Origin: Skeletonema tropicum
Taxonomy: Eukaryota > Bacillariophyta > Thalassiosirophyceae > Thalassiosirales > Thalassiosiraceae
Assembly: GCA_037178625.1 (NCBI GenBank)
Contig: CM074137.1
Span: forward strand, 496,001-560,000
Length of the DNA stretch: 64,000 bases
Direction: 5' to 3'
The notes beneath the pieces are model-generated. The model had not been told where the DNA came from. It ran no database searches and saw only the letters and a list, made by a program, of their open reading frames with translations. The translations under genes and the position numbers were made by a program. How positions within the stretch are numbered: the first letter of the stretch is position 1; each line of letters begins with the position of its first letter. Below, one piece after another: positions 54,108 to 63,421 of the stretch.

Positions 54108-56024
54108 GTTTGCTCGTCTGAACTTGACTTCATTTTCTTCACAATTGGTCATCAAGTATGATGTTAGTATAGAGTGAACTCTAACATAAGCAAATTCACT
54201 GATGATAATCTGAACTGCGCTTTTCACTTCGTACCATCTGCCCTCTCCGAGACCAACCGATGCCTATCATCATGTACTACTTAGTTGTCTCTCCTTGAGT
54301 GCTTCATCTCCCAGCGTCCAGGAGCCAGGATGGAAGTACATAAGCTAGCTAAGTGAGGCGAGAGGTAGAGAGTAGTGTGGAACTTCTGATCTGAGCTGAC
54401 ATCATTTCCGTCATAAATTTGACGTCATTTGGAGTCATTTCATGATTATTGTGTCCTTGTTCTTCGATGATTGCTTGATGCGTTGAATTTTCTGGGGTCG
54501 AGTCAAATGATCAGGAACACTAGGTACTCCCCACCTACGTACATACACCGTTTTTAGCAGTAGCTTGGCCCTTGGCCCACGGATAAGAAGACCATTTTTT
54601 ACAGGATGATGGCTGGATTGAAGCAATCAAATGCAAAAGCTTGCATGAGGTCGACATCAGATAAAATACGTACAACATCTAATGTTGGTGTGACTGATTA
54701 GATAGATGCGTCTTGCTGTGAAGTGTGTTCACAGGCTCAAAATGAGAGCACCGATCAATCCCAAAATTCGTGGCTGGATGGACACAATATGATTGAAAAG
54801 CATGAACAACGAATTTGAATTTGGCCGCCATGGTCTTACTACTGTCGTCTAATGTATCATTTGCAGAACTTTTTCTCTAATTCTAATTGGAATCTTTGCC
54901 ATTAGTAATCATTAGCCTGCTTCTATATTGCTCCTCCTTGGGGATGTCTCTGTCTAGGCGAAGAGGATGTATTGATTGCTACTTCAGGTGGAGATTATAT
55001 GATATGAGTGTGTTAGCTTGGTTCAGAGGTCCGGGATAGTTCTTCGTAGATGAACAGATGATGGTAGGATTTCACTCTCTCTCAGTGTCTCTGAGGCTGA
55101 GGCGGCTGGCTGAGGCGGCTGCAGGTGGGTTATGGAAAGCGTTTCTGCGTGCCTGAGGATGGCGATGTTGCAACGACGAAAAAACATCGCTACAGCCATC
55201 GCATGCGGACTTCGCGACCAGAGCATTGGAACATGTTCCTCCTCTTTCAGTGTCCGCACTCAATGGATATTCTTGGTTTGCCTATGATTTCGCTTCAGAT
55301 TCTGCTCTCTCGTTGTGGCAACTTGGATACAGTAAATCTACATTTTGGGATGCCATTGAAGCAATACTGCATGAAGGTGTGTTTGTGGAAGGTTTAACGA
55401 ACTTGCACTATTCTGTGTGGAGGATTAATGATATTCAACCATATTGGAGTGAGAGTGTTCTCCCAGCCCAAGCAGAGAACATACGTGGAACTATGTGCTA
55501 AGCTGCTTAGCTTTGTGGTCAACCACTACTGGATCCCCTTCAAGCTTCATCATCGCAATGAATATTGACACGCCAACTCAATCTGGTTAAATGTATCCTT
55601 CCTCATCTCCGTCAAAGCGAATGTCGTGTGTCCAGCTAGCAATACTTGCTATCTATGTATAACTTTAGTCAAGGGAAATTGTCAATACGTCAGATCTACA
55701 TCAAAAGTACTTCGGTACTTCGTGTTCACTCGAAAAGAAGATCAGTAAATTACACTGCCTTGCTACATAATTGCTAGCCGCAGAAGCAGCAAACGAACAA
55801 CAGTGGGACCTACCGAAATAATATGATCGAATCTATCGAATTCTATATCTCGAAGTTGACAGAATAGAGGTCATATCAATATCCTCGTCCCAGACTATGC
55901 AGACGGTGGATGGAAATGGATGCCTCTGGACAGTATCATTTCCACCTGTAACATAATAACTGAAAACGTTACTTACACTCCTCCCCCCCCTCAAGCAACG
56001 CAAAAATTAACACGAACACGAACA
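54108..56024. repeat. Array spacer, unit 4
   Basis: Nearly identical to the unit 1 spacer, including the GGAGTCATTTCA insertion. Confidence 0.85.
55171..55501 (+). other. Conserved spacer open frame, unit 4
   Basis: Counterpart of 41898-42228, without a start codon and with the same predicted residues. Confidence 0.3.
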
Positions 56025-57626
56025 ATGGATCCAACAGTGAACGATGTTTTGTCCGGCCGTGGAGCTTGGTTCAATCGACATCCTGGCAATGAGCATTTTC
56101 GACGGATGCTCGAAGAGAAAAAGGTGAGCCTGTCCGAGAACTTTCCTACATAACAACTCATTGATACATTTAATGGAAATATTGATAACAATTAATTTTC
56201 AACACAATCATACTGATTCTCTAAGGATGTCTACATGGCTGGCACGAAGAAGCAAAAGATGAACATATCCAAAGCCATCGTTGAAGCAATCTATTCGATG
56301 GATCCACCCGGCCGATTTCTCAAACAATGTCCGGAAACCTGTCAATGGAACGAGCTGTCGAAGAGAGATGCAGCCGATAGGGTAGCCCAAGCGATGGCAT
56401 ATGTCGCTAGAGGTAAGGATGAAACGAAACGTAGAAGGGAAGAACGGCGGCGCTCCCGTCGAATATCACTGCAAAAGTCAAAACATAATAATGATGATGA
56501 TGATGATGATGTGAGTAGAAAATCATCGCAGAACGTTGATCGACCGGCTCATCTTCAGCCACACGAGACAACGAATCAGTTAGACCCCAATCATTCAACT
56601 TCTCGTTCAAATCATGAGCTTGCTGCCCGACGCGGAGGGGCAGTAGGCACATGGAATAACGCACAATCTGCATCTGCATCTGCAACTGCAACTGATCTGC
56701 CTCGTACTCCTGGAAATTCCAATCTACAGCAGCAACTTCATCTTCTCCTTCAGCAATTGCAACAATCTAGTACTGTACACAATTATTCCATCAATGAAAG
56801 CGTAAATCAGAATGGATTGATTGAGCTACTGGCTCAGACGCCACTGCAGCAACAACAACAACAACAACAGCAGCAGCAGCAGCAGGAGCGGCAGCAACTT
56901 CTTGTTCAGCTTCAGCACATCTTGGGTCCCCCGAATAATCCACTGGGACAGTTACTGCAGTCACAAAGTGCACTCGAACCTGCTTTCAATGTAGGGATAA
57001 GCCCTCATCTGCTGAATCAGGCACAGCAACAGCAACAGCAACAACTGCAGCAACCAAATCAGCTTCTCCTCCTCCAGCAACTCTTGAATCAGCAGAATGT
57101 GCTCCCGTCTGCGATATCTCCTATATCAATATTCACATCTGCTCCGTTTTTGGTGGCAGGGCATCAACCTCAGGCAGCTACTCATAATCAGTTACTGAAT
57201 CAGCAGCAGCAATCGAATCATGCATCATCCAATGCACTTTTGCTCAGCAGCATGTTGAGTCATTTACACCACCAACCAAGTTCAAGTGCAGGGATATCCA
57301 ACGCTCCCCTGCCAACGCAATCGCAGCATATGAACCAACTGCAACGCAGTGTAATGCTGCATCAAAACCAGCCGCTGGCGTCAACTTCACGTGCTTCTTC
57401 GAATTATCAGCAGTTGCAACAGTTGGATCCGCCCCTTCAACAGACATTAGAGACGACTCTACAGCAGATTCAACAACACTTGCAGGGCCCTCCACCGCCA
57501 CTGCCACTGCCACCGCTCAATTCTACCGGGGTGGCTTCAGTCAATATTCCTTCTCAATCGACTGGGCAGAAGGACAGCGAAGTGGGAGAGCAGAGCGATT
57601 CAGAAGACGGCAGCAATGGCGACTAG
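56025..57626 (+). CDS. DUF6824-type poly-Q protein, copy 5, 499 aa
   Basis: Exon 1 56025-56123; intron 56124-56225; exon 2 56226-57626. The protein matches copy 2 almost residue for residue, including HNQLLNQ and QHMNQ, with a shorter first Gln run. Domain, basic patch and tail are as described for copy 2. Very high identity shows a recent block duplication. Confidence 0.85.
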
Positions 57627-59125
57627 GTTTGCTCGTCTGAACTTGACTTCATTTTCTTCACAATTGGTCATCAAGTATGATGTTAGTATAGAGTGAACTC
57701 TAACATAAGCAAATTCACTGATGATAATCTGAACTGCGCTTTTCACTTCGTACCATCTGCCCTCTCCGAGACCAACCGATGCCTATCATCATGTACTACT
57801 TAGTTGTCTCTCCTTGAGTGCTTCATCTCCCAGCGTCCAGGAGCCAGGATGGAAGTACATAAGCTAGCTAAGTGAGGCGAGAGGTAGAGAGTAGTGTGGA
57901 ACTTCTGATCTGAGCTGACATCATTTCCGTCATAAATTTGACGTCATTTCATGATTATTGTGTCCTTGTTCTTTGATGATTGCTTGATGCGTTGAATTTT
58001 CTGGGGTCGAGTCAAATGATCAGGAACACTAGGTACTCCCCACCTACATACATCACCGTTTTTAGCAGTAGCTTTGCCCACGGCCCACGGATAAGAAGAC
58101 CATTTTTTACAGGATGATGGCTGGATTGAAGCAATCAAATGCAAAAGCTTGCATGAGGTCGACATCAGATAAAATACATACAACATCTAATGTTGGTGTG
58201 ACTGATTAGATAGATGCGTCTTGCTGTGAAGTGTGTTCACAGGCTCAAAATGAGAGCACCGATCAATCCCAAAATTCGTGGCTGGATGGACACAATATGA
58301 TTGAAAAGCATGAACAACGAATTTGAATTTGGCCGCCATGGTCTTACTACTGTCGTCTAATGTATCATTTGCAGAACTTTTTCTCTAATTCTAATTGGAA
58401 TCTTTGCCATTAGTAATCATTAGCCTGCTTCTATATTGCTCCTCCTTGGGGATGTCTCTGTCTAGGCGAAGAGGATGTATTGATTGCTACTTCAGGTGGA
58501 GATTATATGATATGAGTGTGTTAGCTTGGTTCAGAGGTCCGGATAGTTCTTCGTAGATGAACAGATGATGGTAGGATTTCACTCTCTCTCAGTGTCTCTG
58601 AGGCTGAGGCGGCTGGCTGAGGCGGCTGCAGGTGGGTTATGGAAAGCGTTTCTGCGTGCCTGAGGATGGCGATGTTGCAACGACGAAAAAACATCGCTAC
58701 AGCCATCGCATGCGGACTTCGCGACCAGAGCATTGGAACATGTTCCTCCTCTTTCAGTGTCCGCACTCAATGGATATTCTTGGTTTGCCTATGATTTCGC
58801 TTCAGATTCTGCTCTCTCGTTGTGGCAACTTGGATACAGTAAATCTACATTTTGGGATGCCATTGAAGCAATACTGCATGAAGGTGTGTTTGTGGAAGGT
58901 TTAACGAACTTGCACTGTTCTGTGTGGAGGATTAATGATATTCAACCATATTGGAGTGAGAGTGTTCTCCCAGCCCAAGCAGAGAACATACGTGGAACTA
59001 TGTGCTAAGCTGCTTAGCTTTGTGGTCAACCACTACTGGATCCCCTTCAAGCTTCATCATCGCAATGAATATTGACACGCCAACTCAATCTGGTTAAATG
59101 TATCCTTCCTCATCTCCGTCAAAGC
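57627..59125. repeat. Array spacer, unit 5, truncated
   Basis: Matches the unit 2 spacer until about 59125-59140. It then diverges, which gives the right edge of the block duplication. Confidence 0.85.
58678..59008 (+). other. Conserved spacer open frame, unit 5
   Basis: Counterpart of 41898-42228. It has the Tyr-to-Cys change of unit 2 (NLHCSV) but not the 6-bp insertion. Confidence 0.3.
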
Positions 59126-59257
59126 AACGTCTTGTGTCCAACTGTCGAAAGGAAATTTCTAAAGTGCATTGGGCCTTTGCAAAATCTCATTGCACGACTA
59201 GAGCGGCCCTTGCTCGTGAGAAGACAACACGCACAACATGTAGATAGTAGGTACTAC

Positions 59258-59313
59258 TTGGAGGGGGGGTCTAAGCCTGGTCTAAGCTGACCAGGGGGGT
59301 AGTTCGCGGCACC
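59258..59313. mobile_element. Truncated copy of the G-rich MITE
   Basis: TCTAAGCTGACCAGGGGGG followed by TAGTTCGCGGCACC matches the right end of the 10618-10834 element, with a short deletion inside the terminal repeat. The left end is lost or collapsed. It lies about 110 bp upstream of the membrane-protein start at 59421. Confidence 0.6.
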
Positions 59314-59420
59314 TATTGTACCAAGTATTGTACCTCCCCGTAGTTGTCAATCAAGAAACAGCCCCACACTCACATTCATCGCAGCAAGCAGCAAGCAGCA
59401 ATAGCCACACCGACAGCACC

Positions 59421-60368
59421 ATGACGGCACCATCATCACCTGCTACCGCTCAAAGACTAGCAGCCCTCCTCTCCTATGGTCTCGACATTCTTTCCTGCGT
59501 CGCCGTAACCCTCCTCCTCTGCTGCTGGCTCTCTGACATGAAACATTTCAACCCAAACTCAACCACCGCCGCCGGATCTAATGATAATGTTGATTCACTC
59601 CTATTCTTATCAAAATCATTCCTGACAAACGGCTTTTGCCTTGCACCCAAATTATTCGACAATACTCATTTCTCATGTGCTGCCTTTGACTTTCTCTGTG
59701 CCTGCATTTGTATACTTGCGATGCTTCTTGCAAAGCAACGCTCCAACAAGAGCAGCAGCAAGTCCATGACTTTACCAGGCAACGTCATTTACTTCTTGGC
59801 ACACTCCTACGGTCATTACACATTCAGCACTGTCGTGAACAAACAGCAATTTACAAGTGATTCGGAAAGTACCGCTGAAAAAATTCAGAGCGCCATCATC
59901 CTGACCTTCATACTCTCCATTGGTCCCCTAAGAGCTGCATCGTTTCTCATCGAAGCCAAGAAATTGTCACCTCTACATGCCTACATCATGGCAGGATCCA
60001 TCTTGACAATTCTAGTGGGGTTATACCACCTCATCCTATACCACCCATCCTACGCGTTACTTTACATTAACATTTCCATCATTCTCTCCATATCACTCCC
60101 CAAACTACTCTTTGTGCAATGTACCTCCGAACAAGATGTAAAGTTGCGTTCCAAGGAGGGTGTGTTGATACGATTGCTGAGTCGATTGATTGTCTTGATT
60201 GTGATCGTTTGTGAGCCATTCTTTTGTGATGTGTTCTTTGCGAGGATTGGGGGGCACTTTTTGTTTGATTTGAGTTTGGCGGTGGATGTGGCGACGGCTG
60301 TGTTGATGGAGGGGAGTGGTGGTATAGATGATGATGATGATGAGATGAAGAAGGTGAAAGTGACGTGA
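59421..60368 (+). CDS. Multipass membrane protein, 315 aa, unknown family
   Basis: I start at the ATG in context cagcaccATGacg rather than further upstream. About six to eight hydrophobic segments are visible: ILSCVAVTLLLCCWL, FDFLCACICILAMLL, GNVIYFLAHSY, SAIILTFILSIG, AYIMAGSILTILVGLYHLIL, LLYINISIILSISL, LIVLIVIVCEPFFCDVFFA and HFLFDLSLAVDV. The C-terminus is acidic (DDDDDE) then lysine-rich. No transporter signature was recognised. The next gene starts 51 bp after the stop. Confidence 0.75.
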   Translation: MTAPSSPATAQRLAALLSYGLDILSCVAVTLLLCCWLSDMKHFNPNSTTAAGSNDNVDSLLFLSKSFLTNGFCLAPKLFDNTHFSCAAFDFLCACICILAMLLAKQRSNKSSSKSMTLPGNVIYFLAHSYGHYTFSTVVNKQQFTSDSESTAEKIQSAIILTFILSIGPLRAASFLIEAKKLSPLHAYIMAGSILTILVGLYHLILYHPSYALLYINISIILSISLPKLLFVQCTSEQDVKLRSKEGVLIRLLSRLIVLIVIVCEPFFCDVFFARIGGHFLFDLSLAVDVATAVLMEGSGGIDDDDDEMKKVKVT

Positions 60369-60419
60369 AGAGAAAGAGAGAAAGTGTGAGAGTTGAAGCT
60401 TATGAACCGCCGGCCAGCC

Positions 60420-61271
60420 ATGTCAGAAGAGATCACAAAGGGCAGCATAGTAGTAGTCGAAAGCCGCACATGGCCAGGCTCAAATAAACCCGGGGGTGTC
60501 GCTCGAGTAACCGCCGTCCACAACGAGACGGGCATTCCGATTCCGAAAAAAAAGTACGACGTTTCCTATGTGCTGGGTGGCAAAGAAAAGGGTGTGGAGG
60601 AGGAATATGTCCGGCTGCAGTCATCATCATCATCAATAGCTGGGGGTGGTGGTACTAATAGTACTAATTTGCACATATCCACATCCACAGCATCATTCGC
60701 TCTCTCGGCCAGTCCACTACAGACACCGCGCAGTATCGATGAGTCCACCACTACCAGAAAAGAAGAATCACCAGTCAATGGTGACGAAGACCCTAACTTG
60801 ATCGACGAGAAACGAAAGCGCAAGAATAGTATCCAGGAAGATATATTGATGCACCCCGGATCTAGAAATAGTTCGTACAATTCACTCGGTGCAGCGAAAC
60901 AAGATATGGAAGAACAACCGCTGGTGAAAAAGAGAAAGATCCTCCATGAGGCAGAGGCAGAGGCAGAAACTAGTCATGATGATGACTCGGCTGTATCGTC
61001 ATCTTCATCATTGCACAATCATCATAAAACTGCCATTTGGTCGGCAAGAAAACATTTGGAAATCAAGGACAAGAAAAAATCATCTTCCACCAACAACATT
61101 AACATTACTGAAAATAACCAAGATCAGGGCAAAAAATCTTTTGCCGTATTGCCCTGCAACGGCCACGATAGCATAGCAAGAACCGGGGGAAATCCGGCCT
61201 TTCTTACCGCTCCGTCAGGAGGGTCACAAATAACTCAATATGAGTCAAAGTCAAAGATCCAATGGCAGTAA
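60420..61271 (+). CDS. Nuclear-looking protein with Tudor/SH3-like N-terminal module, 283 aa
   Basis: The start is placed at the ATG of MSEEITKG. The first about 65 residues read KGSIVVVESRTWPGSNKPGG, then VARVTAV...YDVSYVLGGKEKGVEEEYV. This is a small beta-barrel pattern seen in chromatin-associated proteins of stramenopiles (from memory). The rest is low complexity with two basic nuclear-signal-like motifs (KRKRKNS, VKKRKIL), an Asp/Ser patch and no further domain. An unrecognised downstream exon is possible because the C-terminus looks arbitrary. Confidence 0.65.
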   Translation: MSEEITKGSIVVVESRTWPGSNKPGGVARVTAVHNETGIPIPKKKYDVSYVLGGKEKGVEEEYVRLQSSSSSIAGGGGTNSTNLHISTSTASFALSASPLQTPRSIDESTTTRKEESPVNGDEDPNLIDEKRKRKNSIQEDILMHPGSRNSSYNSLGAAKQDMEEQPLVKKRKILHEAEAEAETSHDDDSAVSSSSSLHNHHKTAIWSARKHLEIKDKKKSSSTNNINITENNQDQGKKSFAVLPCNGHDSIARTGGNPAFLTAPSGGSQITQYESKSKIQWQ

Positions 61272-61895
61272 CTTCATTGTTGATAGCAGCAGCATACTAT
61301 GAAAAGATACCATATTCTCTGTGGAATGGTATAGATAAGATGACGAATCTTTGAATAATAATAGTGCATAAAACTCACACAGTTCATCTGGTAGTAGCCT
61401 TGCACCCACTTGATTCCGGCATTGATACATCAAAAGCCCTTTGAACAACGATACGAAGACCTCCTATAGCCCTCCTGTTGCGTGTTGTTTACTTATGTCA
61501 GAACCCTCCACCACTAATTCTCCAGTAGTACCAAGGCATGTAATCCGGACGCTCTTGTAAAGAAATCAGGGTTGATTGATCCGACTTATAAACTTGAATT
61601 CCTATCGAGAGACTCAGTCTTCCGTCCATAACTTGACCTTAGCGAACATCGCCATTGATAGGGCGTTCAAGACATAGGTTGGTTGGGACGGTGGAATGAT
61701 GATGACATTGAAGGAAGAGCAGATGATGAGAGCAGGCTAGCCATAGTCCGCAGAGGTTCCCCGTAGGAATTGGCAACTTGAATGAAAGTCCGCAATCTCG
61801 TAAAGACAGCTGTATGTTGTGTAGAGTCTGTAATACACGTAGCGTTGATTCTTGCTTTTGAGAATCATTTGAAAAGAAGACAGTCGATGAGAAGA
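61272..61895. other. Intergenic stretch
   Basis: No gene supported. Confidence 0.4.
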
Positions 61896-62078
61896 AACAT
61901 TGTCACCAGAAAAACACAAGCGGTAAACCGTGCGTTCTCACAAAGAAAAACACAAGCTGTGAACCGTTCTCACCAAAAAACACAAGTGCGTTATGACTCC
62001 AAGGATTCGTTTTTTCCAACTAACTGCATAAATTTGAATCCGCTTCAGATCAAACACCTCTTTTAACACATATCAACT
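61896..62078 (+). promoter_or_regulatory. Duplicated promoter block of the secreted-protein leader
   Basis: Three imperfect repeats of a string like AAACACAAGCTGTGAACCGTTCTCACC are followed by ATAAATTTGAATCCGCTTCA and GATCAAACACCTC, leading to the leader ATG at 62079. The same pieces occur in the same order upstream of 11481, where three mobile elements separate them. Confidence 0.6.
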
Positions 62079-62139
62079 ATGAAGTTCATCAAGATCGCCG
62101 CTCTCTCGCTCCTTGCGCTTTCTGGCAATGCCGTCGATG
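62079..62139 (+). pseudogene. Orphan signal-peptide exon, duplicate of 11481-11541
   Basis: It encodes MKFIKIAALSLLALSGNAVD with the donor GTAAGC in the same position. Identity with the 11.5-kb copy continues 17 bp into the intron (to 62157) and then stops. No counterpart of exon 2 or 3 follows. A plus-strand frame at 63062-63297 could be joined in frame through an AAG acceptor, but this is speculative. Confidence 0.7.
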
Positions 62140-62340
62140 GTAAGCGTCTGAAATAAACAGGGGCGCGCAGAATGTGGCTAGGGTGGTGGTGTGGTGGTGC
62201 CTGTGGCGGGTTCAGCGCGGGCCCTCGGGGCCTGTCGAGTATTGTGCCATTTTGCAGTCGGCCATTTGCAGTTTGGTTTGTTAGTAGTCTTTTTACAACA
62301 GAATTCGGCTATAAAGTTGCTCTGCAATGATGTAGGTAGT

Positions 62341-62380
62341 GTTGGTGTAGTTGGTTAAAGAGGGGTTCGATTCCTAGCAT
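62341..62380 (+). repeat. tRNA-like fragment
   Basis: An A-box-like TTGGTGTAGTTGGTTA is followed 8 nt later by a B-box-like GGGTTCGATTCC. The anticodon arm is missing, so this is a tRNA-derived remnant rather than a gene. Confidence 0.45.
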
Positions 62381-62423
62381 AGAATTCTCATATTATTTAT
62401 TATATTTGTGCCAACGTTCCAGT

Positions 62424-62565
62424 GATGACCCCTTGGTGTAGTTGGTTTGAGTGTGCATGTGAGTTTGTGAGGCACCGGGTTCGATCCCCGGGGATGGCAA
62501 TCTCTTTTCATGCGTGTGAATTTGTGAGGCACCGGGTTCGATCCCCGGGGATGGCAATCTCTTTT
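62424..62565 (+). repeat. tRNA-derived repeat with duplicated 3' half
   Basis: A box TTGGTGTAGTTGG, then a perfect T arm CCGGG-TTCGATC-CCCGG and a T-run. The 57-bp 3' half (from 62459) is tandemly repeated from 62516. The acceptor stem does not pair well, so a working tRNA is unlikely. It looks like a tRNA-derived SINE head or pseudo-tRNA. Confidence 0.5.
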
Positions 62566-62638
62566 CTGTAGACTACTTAGTAAGTCTATTCAAGAGGGAA
62601 AAGCAAAATCGTTCACTGCACAATTCACTCAACAATCA

Positions 62639-62790
62639 AATTTGTAAAAATGTGCACTGCACAATTTTAAAGAAGCGAGCGAAGAGGGTAAGAGGGTAAC
62701 ACACTTAGGGGGGAAAGTGGAGCAGACGACAATCAAACACGGAGTAGTAAATTTGTAAAAATGTGCACCGCACAATTTTAAAAAAGGAAG
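62639..62790. repeat. Direct repeat with AATTTGTAAAAATGTGCAC core
   Basis: The string aaatttgtaaaaatgtgcac(t/c)gcacaattttaaa occurs twice, 113 bp apart. Related gttcac(t/c)gcaca words occur at 62612 and 63025. Confidence 0.55.
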
Positions 62791-63019
62791 CGAAAGGCAG
62801 AGCAGACGAAGAACAGGTACAACAAGAGAAAGTTGGAGGAGATCACTAAAACAACGTACGCAACAGCAATGAAGGGAGACTTCATTCGAGATAGGAGGGA
62901 TCTGACGAACAGGATTACAAAAATCATCACCAAACCAAACAAAAAGTGGAGGAGGCGAAGAAAGATTATGAGACCCCAAGTGATTATTTCTCAGGGTAGG
63001 CATCTGCTATGTGATTAGC

Positions 63020-63297
63020 AAAATTGTTCACCGCACAGTCCAAAAAAGTCAATTTCTCAAGACGAAGAAATAAGACAACTAAATCGACTAACACCAGTGC
63101 AAAACCTGTATTTCTTTCTCGTACAGACCGATTTAGATGCTCAAAAAGCGGCTTTAGTACAGTCAATTTCTCGCTTTCAACAGGTACTTCTCGCTTTCTA
63201 CGTAGGAACACATACAGATCCTACAGCTGTTAGCAAATCTTGGCGGATAATCGCAGAATTTTTATTCCTACGTACAAACGTACTGAAAGCCCCTTAA
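63020..63297 (+). other. Open frame without start codon
   Basis: The frame reads SISQDEEIRQLNRLTPVQNL, then YFFLVQTDLDAQKAALVQSI and so on to a stop at 63297. It is protein-like, but other frames are also open here and no ATG precedes it. It could be a 3' exon of an unseen gene. No family recognised. Confidence 0.25.
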
Positions 63298-63421
63298 CTG
63301 GGGAGCTACTCTACCCGTAAAAGTTCCGTCTTTATCAATTGCGAACAACAACCGGACCATGGTAAATAATGCCTCGTATGCCATATTCCACCAAGAGACA
63401 TAAATGAACATTGTCCTATGT

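Noticed and set aside
60353..60421. Possible intron fusing the membrane protein to the following nuclear-looking protein
   Set aside because: The candidate GT...AG segment lacks a pyrimidine tract and joins out of frame.
63062..63297. Second exon for the orphan leader at 62079
   Set aside because: The frame and an AAG acceptor permit it, but the intron would be about 920 bp, several frames are open there and no homology supports it. Kept only as a remark.
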